8,036 nt of DNA. It comes from QNYQ01 sp964542985 (lineage in GTDB: Archaea; Thermoproteota; Thermoprotei_A; Sulfolobales; Pyrodictiaceae). Both the position numbers and the translations under genes were made by a program. The stretch lies in assembly GCA_964542985.1 (NCBI GenBank), contig CAZIWH010000070.1, positions 1 through 8,036 of the forward strand, read 5' to 3'. The notes below the pieces were generated by a model. It had not been told where the DNA came from. It made no database searches and worked only from the letters and a program-made list of their open reading frames with translations. Shown here piece after piece: positions 1 to 5,640 of the stretch; the first letter of the stretch is position 1; the number at the start of each line of letters is the position of its first letter.

Positions 1-1932
1 CCCGGGACAGGGGTCTACAGGCTACACTACACCGTCTCCCGCGCAACAGGGCTGGGCAGGCTAGGAGAGCTGCTCAACAAGCACCCCTGGCTGCTAGACA
101 ACCCGTACCTCAACATCTACGAAGACACCCTCGAGGAGGCCAGGAAGCGGGCCCTGGAGGCCCTCCAGGAGCAGGCCAGGTACACCGGCACCGAGGCCGC
201 ACCCGACCAGAAGAACCCCCACACCTGGAAGACCCGCGCCCGCCAGCTCTGGGAGAAGATAGTTGAGAACGCCTGGGCAGGCGGCGACCCAGGGCTATTC
301 TACGTCGACAACCACAACAAGTGGAACCCGACCCCCTGGCTCGGCGCGGTTGCCGCAACCAACCCATGTGGCGAGCAGCCTCTGTACCCGTTTGAGAGCT
401 GTAACCTTGGCAGCATGAGTGTGGAGAAGTATGTGAGCGGTGGCAGGTTCGATGTGGAGCGTTTCATGCAGGATGTTGAGACTGCTGTGGACGCGATGGA
501 TGCGGTGATTGACCTTAATCGGCACCCTGATTCTCGGCAGGATGCTGCTAACAAGTTCACCAGGAAGATAGGGCTCGGCATAATGGGGCTTGCGGATGCG
601 TTGGCGAGGCTGGGCTATCCTTACGACAGCGACGAGGCGGTAGCCTTTACGCTGATAGTGATGGCAGCCCTGGAGGTCTTCTCGTGGAAGAGGAGCTGGG
701 AGCTCGGCGCCAAGCTTGGACACGCGCCCGCGTTTGAGTGTAGGCGCTGGGACTGGCGGGAGATGAGGTGTCTGGAGGAAGGGGAGCCCGGCGAGCTGCT
801 GGATCTCCACACTCCGGCCCTAGTCAAGGCAGCCGATGTGGTTACAATGGAGGACGGGTGGCTCAAGGTAAGGTACCACCGCGTCCAGCTGCCGGGGGAG
901 GTGCTGGCCAGGCTTGTGGGTCTGGCAAAGGAGAGGGTGGGGGAGGATGGCTCGGTTAAGTTGCTGCCCCTGGAGGTGTTGGAGAGGGTCGCCAGGGAGG
1001 TGTTTGGCGTAACCAGGGACATGGTCTGGGAGGCGCTGCGCCGCAGCCCTCTGGAGGTCGCGAACAGCCCCCGTCTCCTCCTGGCGCTCGCCCTATGGAT
1101 GCCCCGCGCCGCCTGGGAGACGCTGAGGATGTATGGCGAGATGCTGGGAGCCAGGGCCCCCAGGAACACCGTGATGACCACAGTGGCTCCAACGGGGACG
1201 ATAAGCATCATAGCCGGCACCAGCAGCGGTATAGAGCCCTACTTCGCCCTCGTCTACAAGCGCGTCGTCACAGTCGGGGAGTTCCTGGAGGTGGTGAGGC
1301 CTTTCCGCGAGAAACTCTTGGAGGCGGCGGCGAGGACGCATGCCCCCGAGGAGGCCGTCAAGCTGGTCTACGAGACGATAAGCAAGCATAAGGGTTCGCT
1401 CCGCTGGGCGCTGCCCGAGATACGCGAGAAGCTCATAGAGATGGGGATAATGAACGGCTTCTTAGCCGAGGTGGAGAAGCTGGCAAACCTGTTCACCATG
1501 AGCATGGACTTCGACCTCTGGTACCACCTGGCGCACCAGATAGCAGCCCAGCTCTACGTAGACCAGGCGATAAGCAAGACAATAAACCTCCGCAAAGAGG
1601 CAGGCAAGGACGAGGTCTACACAGCCTACCTAGTCGCCTGGCTCGGAGGCCTCAAAGGCGTAACAGTCTACAGGGACGAGTCCAAAGGAGTCCAGGTAAT
1701 CTACTTCGGTGGCGAGCAGCGCGAAATAAGCAAGCTACCCATACGCCGCCGGCGCCATGAAAGGAAACAACGGATGCGCATGGCCCACCTCAAGCGCCGC
1801 TTACGCCGCGAGGAAGCAGAGAAGGACACCAGGCTCAAAGAACTATTCGAGGTAAAAGAGAGGGAGACCGGGAGCGGCGAAGTAGTAGTAGAACTCACCG
1901 AGAACAGCACCTGTAAGACCTGCGAAGTATAA
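1..1932 (+). CDS. nrdJ: Adenosylcobalamin-dependent (class II) ribonucleotide reductase, 5' end outside window
   Basis: The frame is open from base 1, so the N terminus is cut off; 643 residues are visible. The enzyme reduces ribonucleotides to deoxyribonucleotides using a cobalamin-generated thiyl radical. The core signature TNPCGEQPLYPFESCNLGS lies at 358-414. Its NxCxE triad (Asn 361-363, Cys 367-369, Glu 373-375) is the radical cysteine with its partners, and the second Cys (400-402) is one half of the redox pair. RKIGLGIMGLADAL is at 562-603. The phosphate-binding loop APTGTISIIAGTSSGIEP is at 1186-1239, and AISKTINL followed by KGVTVYRD is near 1570-1677. The protein ends in STCKTCEV, a CxxC pair typical of the tail that re-reduces the active site. 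Two oddities: about 140 residues (739-1164) separate the PAFE segment from the phosphate loop, more than in ordinary class II enzymes, and a very basic segment (1741-1812) precedes the tail. Any ATG-only reading from 415 would discard the active site and is wrong. The next gene, thyX, belongs to the same pathway. Confidence 0.93.
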   Translation, partial: PGTGVYRLHYTVSRATGLGRLGELLNKHPWLLDNPYLNIYEDTLEEARKRALEALQEQARYTGTEAAPDQKNPHTWKTRARQLWEKIVENAWAGGDPGLFYVDNHNKWNPTPWLGAVAATNPCGEQPLYPFESCNLGSMSVEKYVSGGRFDVERFMQDVETAVDAMDAVIDLNRHPDSRQDAANKFTRKIGLGIMGLADALARLGYPYDSDEAVAFTLIVMAALEVFSWKRSWELGAKLGHAPAFECRRWDWREMRCLEEGEPGELLDLHTPALVKAADVVTMEDGWLKVRYHRVQLPGEVLARLVGLAKERVGEDGSVKLLPLEVLERVAREVFGVTRDMVWEALRRSPLEVANSPRLLLALALWMPRAAWETLRMYGEMLGARAPRNTVMTTVAPTGTISIIAGTSSGIEPYFALVYKRVVTVGEFLEVVRPFREKLLEAAARTHAPEEAVKLVYETISKHKGSLRWALPEIREKLIEMGIMNGFLAEVEKLANLFTMSMDFDLWYHLAHQIAAQLYVDQAISKTINLRKEAGKDEVYTAYLVAWLGGLKGVTVYRDESKGVQVIYFGGEQREISKLPIRRRRHERKQRMRMAHLKRRLRREEAEKDTRLKELFEVKERETGSGEVVVELTENSTCKTCEV

Positions 1933-1980
1933 ACCCTCCTCAGCCTCGGGATTTTAGCGCAGCCGCGCAGCAGGGCAACG

Positions 1981-2009
1981 TAGTCCTAGGTAGTCCTAGA
2001 TGGCTCTAG
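1981..2009. repeat. Three CTAG elements phased at 10 bp upstream of thyX
   Basis: TAGTCCTAGG (1981-1990) is followed directly by TAGTCCTAGA (1991-2000) and by TGGCTCTAGC (2001-2010), which places CTAG at 1986, 1996 and 2006, exactly one helical turn apart. Two more CTAGs fall at 2033 and 2041, inside the first thyX codons. The block ends about 20 bp before the thyX ATG. Sites on one face of the helix next to a start codon could be an operator for a regulator, but no regulator is identified and this may be simple sequence drift. The repeat itself is directly visible; its role is inference. Confidence 0.4.
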
Positions 2010-2028
2010 CACGGTTTTCGGGCATAAT

Positions 2029-2985
2029 ATGACTAGGTCTCTAGCCCTATCCCGGTTCTACGTGCTCCTTCCTAGGCTCCGGTGCGGGCTCCACGCCGTG
2101 CCTGGTTCTGGCTCCAGGGTTCTCTGGCTCGGGGTTGATGGTTGGCCTTGGGCTCCGTACTTGGCTGCGAAGGTTGCTACTGGGAAGACGTTCCTGAAGC
2201 CCCCGGAGCACTATGTGGCGAGGGCGGGTAGCGAGGGGTTCTGGGACGCTGTCGGCTGGGCCGTGCTGGCGGTGGATACGCCGTGTTCTCCCCGGCAGGG
2301 TTTTGAGGGCCTCCTGGAGCACGTGGTTATACGTTTTGTTGCCCGGTGTAGCAGGATATGCACCCATGAGCTGGTGAGGCACCGTTTGGCGAGCTACTCG
2401 CAGACCAGTACGCGTCTCGGCGGGTTCCACGCCACCGGCTACGGAGAGGCCATAGCAGCGTTCTGCCAGGGTGAGCTGGGCCTAGAAGAGCTCTGCGCCA
2501 TCCCCGGTGGCGACAGCTACGTAGCGGAGAGGTGCCGCAGCTACCTAGAGCAGGTCTGCAGGCTCCTGGAACAAGGTGAGGGCAGACATGTGGATGAGAG
2601 TCTACGCTACGCGCAGCCGGACGCCCTAGTGGCGCACATAATGGCTACCACCAACCTGCGGGAGGTTCTCCACATCGCGTCCCTGAGGCTTCACCCGCAC
2701 GCACACTGGGAGATACAGAAGCTGTTTGAGGAGCTTCTGGACAGGCTATGGCTGGAGCACCGGATACCAGCCCACCTCATGCTCGCGTTGAAGAGGCCAG
2801 GTCTCCCCGCCGCCAGGCCAGGCCTCAGACCAAGGATAGAGGAGCAGCTACAATGGCTCCGCAAAGGGAATTCCAAAGTAGCCAGCCAGGCAGAGAAGCT
2901 CCTATACCTGCTCGGCAGCGGAGGAGACGGGAACGGGAACACCGCGCACAGCGCCCTAGAGAAGCCCAGTATATATGAAGCCTAG
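2029..2985 (+). CDS. thyX: Flavin-dependent thymidylate synthase ThyX
   Basis: ThyX makes dTMP from dUMP with methylenetetrahydrofolate and reduced FAD, replacing ThyA. The diagnostic RHR-x7-S motif is present at residues 117-127 (RHRLASYSQTSTR, nt 2377-2415). It is preceded by the usual helix with a conserved-type HELV. The C-terminal FAD/dUMP-binding block is recognisable as NLREVLHIASLRL followed by PHAHWEI (residues 209-229), close to the family's NLRE...LRL..AQWEI. At 318 residues it exceeds the usual 215-260. The first 30 residues precede the expected first beta strand (VLWLGVDGWP), and about 75 residues follow the core, ending in a Gly/Asn-rich stretch. The ATG at 2029 has no Shine-Dalgarno site, so translation may be leaderless; a GTG at 2098 would give a more typical N terminus. 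It lies 96 bp after the ribonucleotide reductase gene on the same strand and may be co-transcribed. T-ending codons are much commoner in its first 400 bases than later. Confidence 0.93.
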   Translation: MTRSLALSRFYVLLPRLRCGLHAVPGSGSRVLWLGVDGWPWAPYLAAKVATGKTFLKPPEHYVARAGSEGFWDAVGWAVLAVDTPCSPRQGFEGLLEHVVIRFVARCSRICTHELVRHRLASYSQTSTRLGGFHATGYGEAIAAFCQGELGLEELCAIPGGDSYVAERCRSYLEQVCRLLEQGEGRHVDESLRYAQPDALVAHIMATTNLREVLHIASLRLHPHAHWEIQKLFEELLDRLWLEHRIPAHLMLALKRPGLPAARPGLRPRIEEQLQWLRKGNSKVASQAEKLLYLLGSGGDGNGNTAHSALEKPSIYEA

Positions 2986-3327
2986 CTCCCTACACAGCTC
3001 TATCTCATCATCTCAACTGCCCTACTCCTCCTAATAGCTCTCCAAGAACTCTATATGCCCCTCTAGGATCCCGACCCAAACCCTTGCCATCCCCTCAACA
3101 ATGATAATGCTGGCAGTGCTTCTCTCCTAAGCTCCTCAACTAGGGCCTTTGCTTAATCCCAGCTTGGCGCGCAGTATATCATGACGCATCTAGGCGCGGC
3201 ATCCCGCGGCTCAGGCAGAGCCCTGTGGTTGATGTGGGGGCCTTATAGTCAAGGAGTCTCCCGTAGAACGGTATAGGATGTTGCCCTGGTCGACGCATAG
3301 AAACGGTGTAGGCTTAGGAGTGAGATC
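2986..3327. other. Gene-free 342-bp interval between thyX and the small minus-strand gene
   Basis: No intact gene of convincing length lies here on either strand, and no tRNA T-loop or box C/D RNA pattern was found. The interval contains the two frameshifted remnants described separately (3031-3152 minus, 3144-3331 plus). It is richer in T-ending, pyrimidine-rich stretches (for example 2998-3060) than the coding DNA around it. The simplest reading is a decayed former coding region flanking a mobile-type toxin-antitoxin locus. Confidence 0.5.
3031..3152 (-). pseudogene. Possible frameshifted C-terminal gene remnant, unidentified
   Basis: On the minus strand one frame (3152 down to about 3117) reads AKALVEELRREA. 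The adjacent frame (3126 to 3031) continues TASIIIVEGMARVWVGILEG and ends at TAG (3031-3033). Joined by one frameshift near 3118-3126 they give about 40 residues of ordinary amphipathic helix-strand composition with GAG, CTA and AGG codons like the neighbours. No start codon with a ribosome binding site is present and TAA at 3153-3155 closes the upstream end. The product is not recognised. It could equally be chance open frame. Confidence 0.2.
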
Positions 3328-3331
3328 TTAG
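3144..3331 (+). pseudogene. Probable decayed FkbM-type methyltransferase fragment
   Basis: Frame 3144-3248 reads LIPAWRAVYHDASRRGIPRL then RQSPVVDVGAL and stops at TAG 3246-3248. The VVDVGA element matches motif I of FkbM-family SAM-dependent methyltransferases; the intact homologue in this window has SVVDAGAFVG at the same point. The next frame, 3245-3331, reads IVKESPVERYRMLPWSTHRN then GVGLGVRS and a stop, resembling the family's V.EPSP..Y.LL..N..LNG step about 20 residues after motif I. A deletion of some 50-60 bases with a frame change would explain the join. There is no start codon with a ribosome binding site and the C-terminal D-EG motif is missing. This is a by-eye match to short motifs, so it is tentative. 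Confidence 0.35.
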
Positions 3332-3543
3332 AGTTTAGAGAGGGCTTCCTTGAGGAAGCTGCGGAACTCGTCGGGAGCCATCTCGTCGCGGCGCCTGGGC
3401 AACTCTATGAGCTTGACGCCCTTACCGTGCACGTATACTCTGAGTATGTCACGGTTCTTTATCCTGTAGACGTCTAGCTGGCGAAGCTTTAGCTCCTCCT
3501 CAATTATCCTGCGGTAGATTGTGTACTTCCTGCCTACGGGCAT
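3328..3543 (-). CDS. Small basic protein of unknown function, 71 residues
   Basis: The frame is open back to a TTG at 3663, but the ATG at 3543 is the best start: a GGGG element lies shortly upstream, the TATA-like element at 3668-3675 would place the transcript start near 3645, and the residues between 3663 and 3543 look unstructured and Pro/Ser/Thr-rich. The protein begins MPVGRKYTIYRRIIEEELKL and is charged throughout. It appears to contain an N-terminal helix (about 7-20), a beta-rich centre (DVYRIKNRDILRVYVHG, about 24-40) and a C-terminal helix (about 57-71, SFLKEALSKL). There is no signal peptide, membrane segment or cysteine. It is divergent from the vapBC pair. I do not recognise the family, and no function is proposed. 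Confidence 0.6.
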   Translation of the reverse strand: MPVGRKYTIYRRIIEEELKLRQLDVYRIKNRDILRVYVHGKGVKLIELPRRRDEMAPDEFRSFLKEALSKL

Positions 3544-3665
3544 GGCGTTTCCCCGGGGTTGTTTTGGGCAGGGCTCCGGGGTGCTAGAGGTGTTAAACCC
3601 TGCGGTGTAGCCTGGGAAGTCTTTAACGCCAGTGTAGTAGTTTATTGTAGTCTCAAGCTGCAAGG

Positions 3666-3700
3666 TGTTTATAATCGAGTTGAACAGTGTCTCCGACTGT
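3666..3700 (+). promoter_or_regulatory. Putative vapBC promoter and operator (TATA plus inverted repeat)
   Basis: TTTATAAT at 3668-3675 fits an archaeal TATA box; on the opposite strand it reads ATTATAAA and could also serve the minus-strand gene. An inverted repeat ACAGT-N7-ACTGT (3684-3688 and 3696-3700) begins 9 bp downstream of it, around the expected transcription start. Ribbon-helix-helix antitoxins usually repress their own operon by binding such repeats, so this is a plausible VapB site. TATA and repeat are seen; binding is inferred. Confidence 0.4.
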
Positions 3701-3734
3701 GCAAGAATGGGGCAGCGCCCTTATGGTGGTTGAG

Positions 3735-3959
3735 ATGAGCGCCCCCTCCGCGATATACGTGAGGGTGCCCTCCGAGCTGCTCCGCGAGTTTGACCGTGTG
3801 GCGCAGGAGCATGGGCTGAGCCGTAGCGAGGCAATAAGGGAGGCTATGAGGCTCTTTATACGCTACAATCGTGCACCCACAGTGAAGAAGATACGCGGTA
3901 TCGTCTCCGGCTCGAGGCTTAGCCCGGAGATTCTTGCTGGCATGCTCTCACCCGCCTAG
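3735..3959 (+). CDS. vapB: VapB-type ribbon-helix-helix (CopG family) antitoxin
   Basis: This is a 74-residue antitoxin expected to bind and block the downstream PIN toxin and to repress the operon. The N-terminal ribbon AIYVRVPSELL is followed by helix A (REFDRVAQEHG) and helix B (SRSEAIREAMRLFI), the classic RHH layout with an LSRSEAIREA turn. The C-terminal 30 residues (KKIRGIVSGSRLSPEILAGM) would be the toxin-binding arm. The ATG at 3735 is chosen because GGTGGT (3725-3730) precedes it at normal spacing. An in-frame ATG at 3723 and a GTG at 3687 are alternatives, but the GTG would lie inside the probable operator. The gene ends 17 bp before vapC, so the two are surely translated from one transcript. 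Confidence 0.85.
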   Translation: MSAPSAIYVRVPSELLREFDRVAQEHGLSRSEAIREAMRLFIRYNRAPTVKKIRGIVSGSRLSPEILAGMLSPA

Positions 3960-3961
3960 AA

Positions 3962-3967
3962 GGAGGT
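3962..3967 (+). promoter_or_regulatory. Shine-Dalgarno site of vapC
   Basis: GGAGGT lies 9 bases before the ATG at 3977 and just after the vapB stop. It fixes the vapC start and argues against the out-of-frame ATG at 3970. Confidence 0.8.
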
Positions 3968-3976
3968 TGATGAGCC

Positions 3977-4474
3977 ATGGTGGGTGCGATACTTGTAGAC
4001 TCGACTGTGCTGATTCGCTTGGTTACCGGCGAGCAGGGAGCTGACTTTGCGGTAAACTTGTTGAGCCGCGCAGAGAAGGGTATCGAGGACGTTGTTATAC
4101 CGTCCACAGCTCTCTACGAGATGTTAGTTGCGGCAGGCTATGCTGCAGCGAGCGCGATACTCGAGACTGATGATGTGAAGGAGATTGTTGAGGCCCTTGT
4201 GAAGCCCGAGAACCGTGAAGCGGTGCAGGAGAAGCTTCGCATCATAGCCGCCTACTTCGCACAGATGATAGACACGGGCAGAATAATAGTTTACAGTGTG
4301 ACTGGTAAAGATGTAATGGCTGCGGCCGAGAAGGCTGCTAAGAGCAGTCTCACGCTTAGGGATGCGCTAACATTGGTAGTGGCAGATAGGCTCGGGATAC
4401 AGAAGATAGCCACGTTCAGCAAGGAGCTGCGCGAGAAGACGCGTCGCGGCTATACATTCTTACCCACCAGCTAG
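3977..4474 (+). CDS. vapC: VapC-type PIN-domain ribonuclease toxin
   Basis: This is the toxin of the pair, expected to be a Mg-dependent RNase that halts translation when freed from VapB. PIN features: strand 1 ends ILVDSTVLI with Asp8; the second acidic residue is Glu48 in IPSTALYEMLVA; the third is Asp129 in SLTLRDALTLVVADRLG; then comes the strand IATFSKEL. In many VapC proteins the last strand reads TFD, giving a fourth acidic ligand, whereas here it is Ser148. Three acidic residues are enough in a number of active PIN proteins. At 165 residues it is longer than the usual 125-145, because residues 54-110 form an extended helical middle. Many predicted paralogous VapBC pairs occur in thermophilic archaea, consistent with this context. 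Its TAG stop (4472-4474) overlaps the stop of the convergent AroA-like gene. Confidence 0.85.
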   Translation: MVGAILVDSTVLIRLVTGEQGADFAVNLLSRAEKGIEDVVIPSTALYEMLVAAGYAAASAILETDDVKEIVEALVKPENREAVQEKLRIIAAYFAQMIDTGRIIVYSVTGKDVMAAAEKAAKSSLTLRDALTLVVADRLGIQKIATFSKELREKTRRGYTFLPTS

Positions 4475-5613
4475 GCGATTAGGATGCACTGCGACACCCT
4501 GGAGACAACCTCCCCCATGCCGGGCAGCCTGCCCAGCAGGGCTTCAAAGCCATGCAGTCTCGTAACCCTCCCCGAGAGAAGCGCCCCATAGCCGTGGGCA
4601 CAGCCCAGCCAGGAGCCGCAGCCTTCGCCGCCGCCTAGCTCCCCCTCAACCTCCAGCAGCCGCTGCTCAGCCTCGAGCCCTACGCCGAGTGCGGAGGCTT
4701 GTGCTGCAGCCACGTAGATTAGATCCGGGTCATCCCTAGCTCGTAGGCTGCCCAGCCTTGGCGAGGCTGCGTGTAGCCTCAGCGTTTCCCCGTTCTCGTT
4801 GAACACCTTGAAGCCGAGAGCGGCGGCAGCCTCTTCAAGGCCCCTCAGCCTGGGCACGAGTGCCTCCTCTGCGCCCAGTCCGTAGAGCATGGGAAGGAGT
4901 CCGGCGAGGAGCCCGCCAAGCGAGGGCCACGGATTGGCGTGGACGCGTGTAGTGGGGGGCTCCAGTACAAGCCTCCGCCCCTCAAGCCTAGCCCAAGGCA
5001 GTAGCTCTATGGAGCTATGTAGCCAGGTTGATGCAACGACGCTCTCCGGTAGAATGAGTGCGCCCCGTGCGCCTGCAGCGGCCGCGGCTACTGCCACGCC
5101 TACAGCGACGTGCGCCAAGCTTGAACCCAGCCTGCCGTAAAGGCTCCTCCTGGGAGGCCCGGCCTCGACGACCAGCACGCCCCGTGTCTCGCCGGGCCAA
5201 GCTCTGCCTCCAAGAAGCGCAGCAGCCACGGCAGCATCCTTAACCATTGGGGCACGGAGCGGGTCGAAGCGTAGTACGAGCCTGGACCCCGGCCTCATAG
5301 CCACAGCGGCTATTGGCGCGGCAAGGTAGGCTACGAATGGACACGAGAGCCGCAGCGAGCCTCCCTCTCCAATCCCGGGCTCGGCGGCCAGCACGCCAGA
5401 TGCGACAGCCTCAATCTTAGCGCCAAGCCTCCTAAGCACGGCAACAAGCTCGTCCACGCACTTGCTCCTAGCGATCCCTGCAGCCTCGCCGCCGGCAACA
5501 AAGGCGGCGGCTACAGCCACCATAGAGCCCCAGAGGCTGGGAGGAGCCTCGGCCTCAGCCACGCCGCCGCCATAGCAGTCCTCAAGCCTCACGGCGTCAA
5601 CCACGCCAGTCAC
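4471..5613 (-). CDS. EPSP synthase (AroA)-like protein lacking the catalytic motifs
   Basis: The 380-residue protein aligns by eye with 5-enolpyruvylshikimate-3-phosphate synthase from end to end, but the active-site residues are replaced. AEAPPSLWGSMVAVAAAF (20-38) corresponds to the substrate loop PPSKSxTxR without Lys or Arg. LRLSCPFVAYLAAPIAA (87-103) stands where GNSGTxxR belongs. FDPLRAPMVKDAA (116-128) corresponds to LxxRPM with the Arg changed. GRLGSSLAHVA (160-170) matches the SSQ loop with Leu for Gln. VPRLRGLEEAAAALGFKV (253-270) replaces the KESDR segment, followed by the usual helix and LGxxV. The alternating strand-helix repeats and overall length are kept. No other shikimate gene is in the window. 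Start: the GTG at 5613 is the outer limit, but GGGGTGA (5610-5616) precedes a GTG at 5604 at better spacing. Catalysis of the AroA reaction is unlikely; the true role is unknown. The composition is Ala/Gly/Leu-rich, like the permease downstream. Confidence 0.55.
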   Translation of the reverse strand: MTGVVDAVRLEDCYGGGVAEAEAPPSLWGSMVAVAAAFVAGGEAAGIARSKCVDELVAVLRRLGAKIEAVASGVLAAEPGIGEGGSLRLSCPFVAYLAAPIAAVAMRPGSRLVLRFDPLRAPMVKDAAVAAALLGGRAWPGETRGVLVVEAGPPRRSLYGRLGSSLAHVAVGVAVAAAAAGARGALILPESVVASTWLHSSIELLPWARLEGRRLVLEPPTTRVHANPWPSLGGLLAGLLPMLYGLGAEEALVPRLRGLEEAAAALGFKVFNENGETLRLHAASPRLGSLRARDDPDLIYVAAAQASALGVGLEAEQRLLEVEGELGGGEGCGSWLGCAHGYGALLSGRVTRLHGFEALLGRLPGMGEVVSRVSQCILIA

Positions 5614-5640
5614 CCCAGGGGGAGGCAGGGTACAGAGCAG

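Noticed and set aside
739..1164. Intein inside the reductase
   Set aside because: No Cys/Ser start with splicing blocks and no terminal His-Asn before Cys/Ser/Thr; the segment reads like an ordinary helical insertion.
621..1220. 199-residue minus-strand open frame opposite the reductase
   Set aside because: Ser/Arg-rich shadow; the plus-strand reading has clear family motifs over the same bases.
415..1932. Reading the reductase as a complete 505-residue gene starting at ATG 415
   Set aside because: The same frame is open to base 1 and encodes the catalytic TNPCGEQ motif and the preceding conserved segment, so 415 is an internal Met.
1933..2028. Intrinsic terminator between nrdJ and thyX
   Set aside because: Only a short TTTT near 1960 and no longer T-run; not enough to call a terminator.
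2975..3016. Box C/D guide RNA on the minus strand (ATGATGA near 3006-3013)
   Set aside because: No CTGA box D or D' follows at a usable distance.
2986..3054. Hydrophobic continuation of the thyX frame after its stop (LYLIISTALLLLIALQEL)
   Set aside because: It resembles a membrane helix but has no start codon, lies directly after a TAG and ends at TAG after 22 codons; pyrimidine-rich DNA gives such stretches by chance.
4889..5243. Plus-strand open frames opposite the AroA-like gene
   Set aside because: Arg/Pro/Ser-rich translations without motifs, typical shadows of a GC-rich gene on the other strand.
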